From Metabacillus lacus (GTDB taxonomy: Bacteria; Bacillota; Bacilli; Bacillales; Bacillaceae): a stretch of DNA of 64,000 nucleotides. The stretch is taken from contig NZ_WKKI01000014.1 in NCBI RefSeq assembly GCF_009674805.1, forward strand, positions 1 through 64,000. The letters run 5' to 3'. This document shows positions 59,708 through 64,000 of this stretch, piece after piece. The position numbers were made by a program, and so were the translations under genes. The notes below the pieces were generated by a model. The model was not told where the DNA came from, ran no database searches, and saw only the letters and a program-made list of their open reading frames with translations. The first letter of the stretch is position 1; every line of letters begins with the position of its first letter.

Positions 59708-61687
59708 TCATCCTTCCGCTTTCAGCTCTAATATCAAATCACGAAGCTCTGCTGCGCGTTCGAAGTTGAGCGCTTTTGCAGCTTCTTTCATTTCCGCTTC
59801 CATTTGCTCTATTACATTTTCTCTTTCCTTTTTGTTCATCTTTCCAAACTTAGGCGCTGCACCATACTCTTCTGTATCCTCTGCAGCTTTTGTTGCCCTG
59901 ATAACGTCACGAATGTCTTTTCGAATCGTCTCCGGTGTAATGCCGTGCTTTTCATTATAAGCTTCCTGAATTTCGCGGCGGCGTTTTGTCTCGTTCATCG
60001 CAATGTTCATTGAATTTGTGATTTTGTCGGCATACATAATCACATGGCCTTTTTCATTTCTCGCGGCACGGCCGATCGTCTGGATCAGCGACCTTTCTGA
60101 ACGGAGAAATCCTTCCTTGTCGGCATCGAGAATGGCAACAAGCGAGACTTCCGGAATGTCCAGTCCCTCTCTCAAAAGATTGATTCCAATCAAAACATTG
60201 ACTTTCCCGAGCCTCAAGTCTCTGATAATCTCAATTCGTTCCAGCGTTTTAATCTCTGAATGAAGATATGTTACTTTAATGCCGATGTCTTTCAGATAAT
60301 CCGTCAAATCCTCCGACATTTTCTTTGTCAGGGTTGTCACAAGCACACGTTCATTCCGCTCAACCCTCATATGAATTTCACCAATCAGGTCATCAATCTG
60401 TCCTTCAATCGGCCGGACATCAATCGTTGGATCAAGCAGCCCTGTCGGCCTGATGATCTGCTGAATCATTTCAGGAGTATGTTCCAGCTCAAAAGGACCA
60501 GGTGTCGCTGAAACGAAGATAATGTTACGAATATGCTTTTCAAATTCCTCGAACCTCAGCGGCCTGTTGTCCTTTGCGGACGGCAGCCTGAAACCATGAT
60601 CAACAAGAACCTGCTTGCGGGCCTGGTCGCCGTTGAACATCCCTCTAATCTGAGGCAGAGTCACATGGGACTCGTCAATGACAATCAAAAAGTCTTCCGG
60701 GAAAAAGTCCAGGAGCGTATACGGCGTGGAACCCGGCGGCCTTAACGTTAACTGTCGCGAATAGTTTTCAATTCCTGAACAAAAGCCCATCTCTCTCATC
60801 ATTTCAAGATCATAGCGGGTTCTTTGCTCAAGGCGCTGCGCTTCAAGCAGCTTTCCATTTTCGTGCAGTTCTTTCAATCGCTCTTCCAGTTCTTTTTCAA
60901 TATTTTTAATGGCAATGGCCATCTTTTCTTCGCGCGTAACAAAGTGGGATGCAGGGTAAATGGCAACATGATTCCGTTCCCCCAGTATCTCGCCTGTCAG
61001 GGAATCAACCTCGCGGATGCGGTCAATCTCATCTCCGAAAAACTCAACCCGGATACAGTGCTGATCTCGGGACGCTGGAAAAATTTCCACAACATCTCCG
61101 CGTACCCGGAAGGTTCCGCGCCTGAAGTCAATATCATTCCGCTCATACTGCACATCAACAAGATTGCGTAGAAGCGCATTTCTCTCAATTTCCATTCCTG
61201 TCCGGAGGGAAATAACAAGCTCCTTATAATCCTCAGGAGAACCTAAACCATATATACAAGATACGCTGGCAATAATGATTACATCGTTCCGCTCAAACAG
61301 TGAAGACGTAGCGGAGTGGCGGAGCTTATCAATCTCATCATTGATGCTTGCGTCCTTTTCTATAAAAGTATCTGTCTGCGGCACATAGGCCTCAGGCTGA
61401 TAATAATCGTAATAACTCACAAAATACTCAACTGCATTATTCGGAAAAAATTCCTTGAACTCACTGTACAGCTGTCCAGCAAGGGTTTTATTATGTGCAA
61501 TGATCAAAGTCGGCTTGTTAACCTCTTTAATTACATTGGAAACTGTAAATGTCTTTCCCGTACCTGTTGCCCCCAGAAGTGTCTGATGCGTCTTCCCCTG
61601 CTTCAGGCCCTCTACAAGGTCCTTGATCGCAGCAGGCTGATCGCCCTGAGGGTTATACTTCGAGACTAACTCAAATCTATTTTCCAA
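59708..61687 (-). CDS. uvrB: Excinuclease ABC subunit B
   Basis: A 659-residue helicase-like UvrB. Walker A is GATGTGKT, the beta-hairpin lies in [12 protein letters not shown], the DEAD-like box is IDESH and the C-terminal UVR domain is [20 protein letters not shown] take TTG at 61687 as start: GGAGG lies eight bases upstream and the product then begins like B. subtilis UvrB. The earlier ATGs at 61702 and 61693 have no suitably spaced ribosome site. A LexA box precedes it. Confidence 0.98.
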   Translation of the reverse strand: MENRFELVSKYNPQGDQPAAIKDLVEGLKQGKTHQTLLGATGTGKTFTVSNVIKEVNKPTLIIAHNKTLAGQLYSEFKEFFPNNAVEYFVSYYDYYQPEAYVPQTDTFIEKDASINDEIDKLRHSATSSLFERNDVIIIASVSCIYGLGSPEDYKELVISLRTGMEIERNALLRNLVDVQYERNDIDFRRGTFRVRGDVVEIFPASRDQHCIRVEFFGDEIDRIREVDSLTGEILGERNHVAIYPASHFVTREEKMAIAIKNIEKELEERLKELHENGKLLEAQRLEQRTRYDLEMMREMGFCSGIENYSRQLTLRPPGSTPYTLLDFFPEDFLIVIDESHVTLPQIRGMFNGDQARKQVLVDHGFRLPSAKDNRPLRFEEFEKHIRNIIFVSATPGPFELEHTPEMIQQIIRPTGLLDPTIDVRPIEGQIDDLIGEIHMRVERNERVLVTTLTKKMSEDLTDYLKDIGIKVTYLHSEIKTLERIEIIRDLRLGKVNVLIGINLLREGLDIPEVSLVAILDADKEGFLRSERSLIQTIGRAARNEKGHVIMYADKITNSMNIAMNETKRRREIQEAYNEKHGITPETIRKDIRDVIRATKAAEDTEEYGAAPKFGKMNKKERENVIEQMEAEMKEAAKALNFERAAELRDLILELKAEG

Positions 61688-61763
61688 AATCATAGCCTCC
61701 ATTTCAATAGGAAGTATCTGTTATCTAGTTTACCATATAGAAGAGTAAAATCACCAAAAATAC

Positions 61764-61777
61764 GAACTAAAGTTCGT
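61764..61777. promoter_or_regulatory. LexA (SOS) box upstream of uvrBA
   Basis: CGAACTAAAGTTCG fits the Bacillus SOS box CGAAC-N4-GTTCG exactly and extends to a 16-bp palindrome. It lies about 30 bases upstream of an extended -10-like TGGTAAACT, so LexA should repress uvrBA until DNA damage. Confidence 0.95.
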
Positions 61778-61910
61778 TTGGAATTTTTCTGTTAAGTAGT
61801 TCCACCCCTTACAGCATGTATAGCTGCAGAGATGAATGCATCTCCCCTTAGTTTATCCATTCCTGCCTGATGAAAAACTTCTATATCAGGAGCAGCTGTG
61901 AAATTGAACC

Positions 61911-61939
61911 CAAAAAAAGCCTCCACGTGTGTGGGGCTT
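61911..61939 (-). terminator. csbA terminator
   Basis: AGCCCCACAC...GTGGAGGCT followed on the minus strand by a seven-T run, overlapping the csbA stop. It separates csbA from uvrB. Confidence 0.85.
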
Positions 61940-62165
61940 ATCCATTGAGATGATCTGAAACTCTCTTGGCATAGAGAAATCCGGCAATCAGAGAAAGGAC
62001 ATCCAGCACGCCAATCAGCACAGTATCGGTATAGCCGGAATAAACCGATGCAGCCAAAAGTGCTGCTGTGAGCAAAGCACCGATGTACCGGCTGTATGTC
62101 ACGCGCGTAAAAAACACCACCAGCAAAAATGGGAGAAATAGCGCAATGAGGGCTTTTACAATCAT
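61938..62165 (-). CDS. csbA: CsbA-like small membrane protein
   Basis: A 75-residue membrane protein with two to three hydrophobic segments. ALFLPFLLVVFFTRVTYSRY and LLTAALLAASVYSGYTD match B. subtilis CsbA, also found just upstream of uvrB. CsbA is a sigma-B-controlled protein of unknown role; I see no clear sigma-B promoter here. Confidence 0.88.
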   Translation of the reverse strand: MIVKALIALFLPFLLVVFFTRVTYSRYIGALLTAALLAASVYSGYTDTVLIGVLDVLSLIAGFLYAKRVSDHLNG

Positions 62166-62282
62166 AAACAGGGCAGCTCCTAAAAAGTTTGTTGACTCTA
62201 TTAATACAGCATAATGCGTGAAAAGTCGAGAGGCTGACTGCTGATAGAAACAGCAGAGGCAGGTTTTACCGGGGTTGTGAGC

Positions 62283-62320
62283 AAAAAAAGTGCCCCAAAA
62301 GGGATTAACCTTTTGAGGCA
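62283..62320 (-). terminator. Terminator of the SH3-amidase gene
   Basis: TGCCTCAAAAGG...CCTTTTGGGGCA followed on the minus strand by CTTTTTTT, about 10 bases after the stop. Confidence 0.9.
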
Positions 62321-62329
62321 GCTGCTTTT

Positions 62330-64000
62330 TTATTTTTTCTGTTCGAAATACTTTCTTAAACCTTCCAGCATGCCCTTTGCGGCTTTGCGCTGATAGTCCT
62401 CAGTAGCAAGTATTTTTTCTTCATTAGGATTGGAGATAAAGCCAAGCTCGACCAATGCAGATGGAATTTTATTATTACGGATAACTTGATAATTTCCATA
62501 TCTTACTCCTTTATCAGGAAGCGGTGTGTTAGCTGCTATTCCTGACTGAAGTGCTGCTGCAAGCTTTTTATCTTTTACGTCTGTATAATAAAATGTCATT
62601 GTTCCGGTAGATGTGGAAGTGTGAGCATTATAATGGACGCTGATGAAGGCATCTCCATTGCTTTTGTTGCTGATTGCCACACGCTCAGACAAGCTTGGAT
62701 AAACATCCTTTTCTCTTGTCATGATGACTTTCGCACCCTCATTGCGAAGCATTTCAGCGAGAAACAGTGAAGTGGTTAGGCACAAATTCTTTTCTTTTGT
62801 AATTCGTCCTACTGCACCTGGATCTGTTCCCCCATGGCCCGGATCTATCACAATGATCTTACCTTTCAGTACACTGGCCGGTGCTGCAGGAGGAATGGGT
62901 GCTGGAGCAGTTACCTCAGAAATCGTCAGGCTTTCTTCCACCCAGCCGAACTGATTGCTGCTCAGCTGAACTTTTACCCACCCTTTTGAAACTTCGACTT
63001 TGACAAAAACAGCTCCTGCCGGCTGCTGGCTGATTGTTTTTTGTGTGTTGTCAGGGCCTGCTTTAATCTCTGCGTCTGCCAGCAGCGTGACAAACTGCAG
63101 AATTGGTTCCGCTGCTTTTTCCTTGGAAGGCTGCGCTGCGGAAGGAGAAGCTAAGTACTGGGTTGCAACCCAGCCGGTTATTTTTGAAGCAGATATATAA
63201 GACCATGTTCCGCTTGTTTTGCTGACTGTAACAAGGTCATTCTGCTTCAGGGTTCCGACAACTTTCTCGTTTGTTGAAGGGCCGCTTCTGACGTTCAATG
63301 TAGCTGTACCGGAAACTTTTGCCTGCTTGGTTTCTGCCTTGGGAGCAGCTTTTGCCGGAGCAGGAGCCTGGGTAGTTAAATGTTCTCCGCTCACCCAGCC
63401 TTTTTGTTTAGCAAACGTGATTTCGTTCCACTTTCCGCTGGTGGAAACGATCGTCACCTGTGCATCTTTTTTCAAAGTGGCGACAACCTTGCTGGTTGTA
63501 TTGGGAGCAGTGCGGACGTTCAAAGATGAAGCCTTCACATAGGCTGTTTTCGCTGTAGACGATTTCACTTCCGGCCCTTGCTTTGCAGCAGAAATATGGT
63601 CATTACTGACCCAGCCTTTTTGCTTGGCGACAGAAACCTGCGTCCACTTGCCGCTGACAGAAATAACCGTCAGGGCTGTATCTTTTTTCAATTTTGTAAT
63701 CACCTTGCTGCTTGTGTTGGGCGCAGCCCGGAGATTCAGATCAGCTGTTTTCACATAGACGGTCTTGCTGGCAACTGCAGGCTGAGCCGTTTTCTTTGTG
63801 ATATATTTTAAAGACACCCAGCCGGTTTTCTTGTCAAACTGAATTTTGTACCAATCGGACTTTTGTTCAAGGACAGATACCGCCTGATTTTTCTTTAGCT
63901 TGACTACAATGGATGCAGTTGTACTTGGACTTGAACGAACATTCAATTCTGTGGCATTGACTGTTCCTTCAAATACGGCGGCTTTTGCGGCAGGTTGATA
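62330..64000 (-). CDS. Secreted N-acetylmuramoyl-L-alanine amidase with bacterial SH3 repeats (5' end outside the window)
   Basis: The frame stays open to the window edge, so the start and the signal peptide are missing; 556 residues are visible. Four clear SH3_3 repeats (LNVRSSPST..., LNLRAAPNT..., LNVRTAPNT..., LNVRSGPST..., each ending GWV...) and a diverged fifth precede an Amidase_3 domain with IVIDPGHGGTDPGAVG, SVHYNAHT and LVELGFISNPNEEKIL. The layout matches B. subtilis YrvJ-like autolysins. The SH3 repeats bind wall polymer and the zinc amidase cleaves the glycan-peptide bond. Confidence 0.93.
   Translation of the reverse strand, partial: YQPAAKAAVFEGTVNATELNVRSSPSTTASIVVKLKKNQAVSVLEQKSDWYKIQFDKKTGWVSLKYITKKTAQPAVASKTVYVKTADLNLRAAPNTSSKVITKLKKDTALTVISVSGKWTQVSVAKQKGWVSNDHISAAKQGPEVKSSTAKTAYVKASSLNVRTAPNTTSKVVATLKKDAQVTIVSTSGKWNEITFAKQKGWVSGEHLTTQAPAPAKAAPKAETKQAKVSGTATLNVRSGPSTNEKVVGTLKQNDLVTVSKTSGTWSYISASKITGWVATQYLASPSAAQPSKEKAAEPILQFVTLLADAEIKAGPDNTQKTISQQPAGAVFVKVEVSKGWVKVQLSSNQFGWVEESLTISEVTAPAPIPPAAPASVLKGKIIVIDPGHGGTDPGAVGRITKEKNLCLTTSLFLAEMLRNEGAKVIMTREKDVYPSLSERVAISNKSNGDAFISVHYNAHTSTSTGTMTFYYTDVKDKKLAAALQSGIAANTPLPDKGVRYGNYQVIRNNKIPSALVELGFISNPNEEKILATEDYQRKAAKGMLEGLRKYFEQKK

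Overview
The window is chromosomal DNA from a member of the Bacillaceae. The gene order closely follows Bacillus subtilis: secG-est-rnr-smpB-ssrA, cggR-gapA-pgk-tpiA-gpmI-eno, sigL/yvfG, clpP, yvcI-yvcJ-yvcK-whiA-crh, cwlJ-gerQ, trxB, yvcD, hisZGDBHAFIE, hprK-lgt-yvoD-ppaX-yvoF, yvlABCD and csbA-uvrB-uvrA. Shine-Dalgarno sequences are strong, TTG and GTG starts are common, and spore genes (cwlJ, gerQ) and a CtsR box are present. The tmRNA tag reads AGKSNNNFALAA. I do not name a species.

Layout. 1-5.5 kb: an edge fragment of an IS1182-like transposase, a four-gene nucleotide-sugar operon (2-epimerase, 4,6-dehydratase, RmlD-like reductase, extended SDR), a HesB/IscA-like gene, and a decayed inverted duplicate of the operon's 3' end. 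5.4-7 kb: a MarR-type regulator, a YraQ/ArsP-type permease and a 40-residue Cys-Cys peptide, with three matching palindromic operators. 7-9.3 kb: a membrane-anchored serine hydrolase and tmRNA. 9.4-23 kb: RNA quality control, esterase, SecG, lower glycolysis with the CggR operator, sigL, yvfG. 23-26 kb: tRNA-Arg(CCG), clpP, a palindrome-rich stretch, and a complete IS1595-type element with a perfect 8-bp target duplication, a broken transposase and a small passenger gene. 26-32 kb: zinc alcohol dehydrogenase, a Clp_N-acetyltransferase fusion, and the crh/whiA/yvcK/rapZ cluster. 32.3-33.3 kb: 18 copies of a 52-bp hairpin repeat. 33.5-43.9 kb: spore germination genes, trxB, a TPR protein, the complete his operon. 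44.2-46.1 kb: 25 copies of a second 52-bp repeat subfamily, then a 94-bp repeat. 46-64 kb: hprK-lgt operon, an accessory group (glycosyltransferase, amidase, phosphoesterase, msrA), the yvl envelope-stress operon with a sigma-W type promoter, SOS-controlled uvrBA, and the 3' part of an SH3-amidase gene running off the right edge.

How the genes work together. The glycolytic operon is repressed by its own first gene product at a tandem operator, and its promoter is nested inside the terminator of the preceding sigL operon. HPr kinase and Crh, both in the window, are partners in carbon catabolite repression, and YvcK and RapZ/YvcJ add further metabolic control. SmpB and tmRNA rescue stalled ribosomes, and RNase R and ClpP degrade the resulting mRNA and tagged proteins. 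Parts of the window most worth follow-up are the two arrays of the 52-bp hairpin repeat, the IS1595 passenger gene, and the cysteine-rich MarR/permease/peptide operon.
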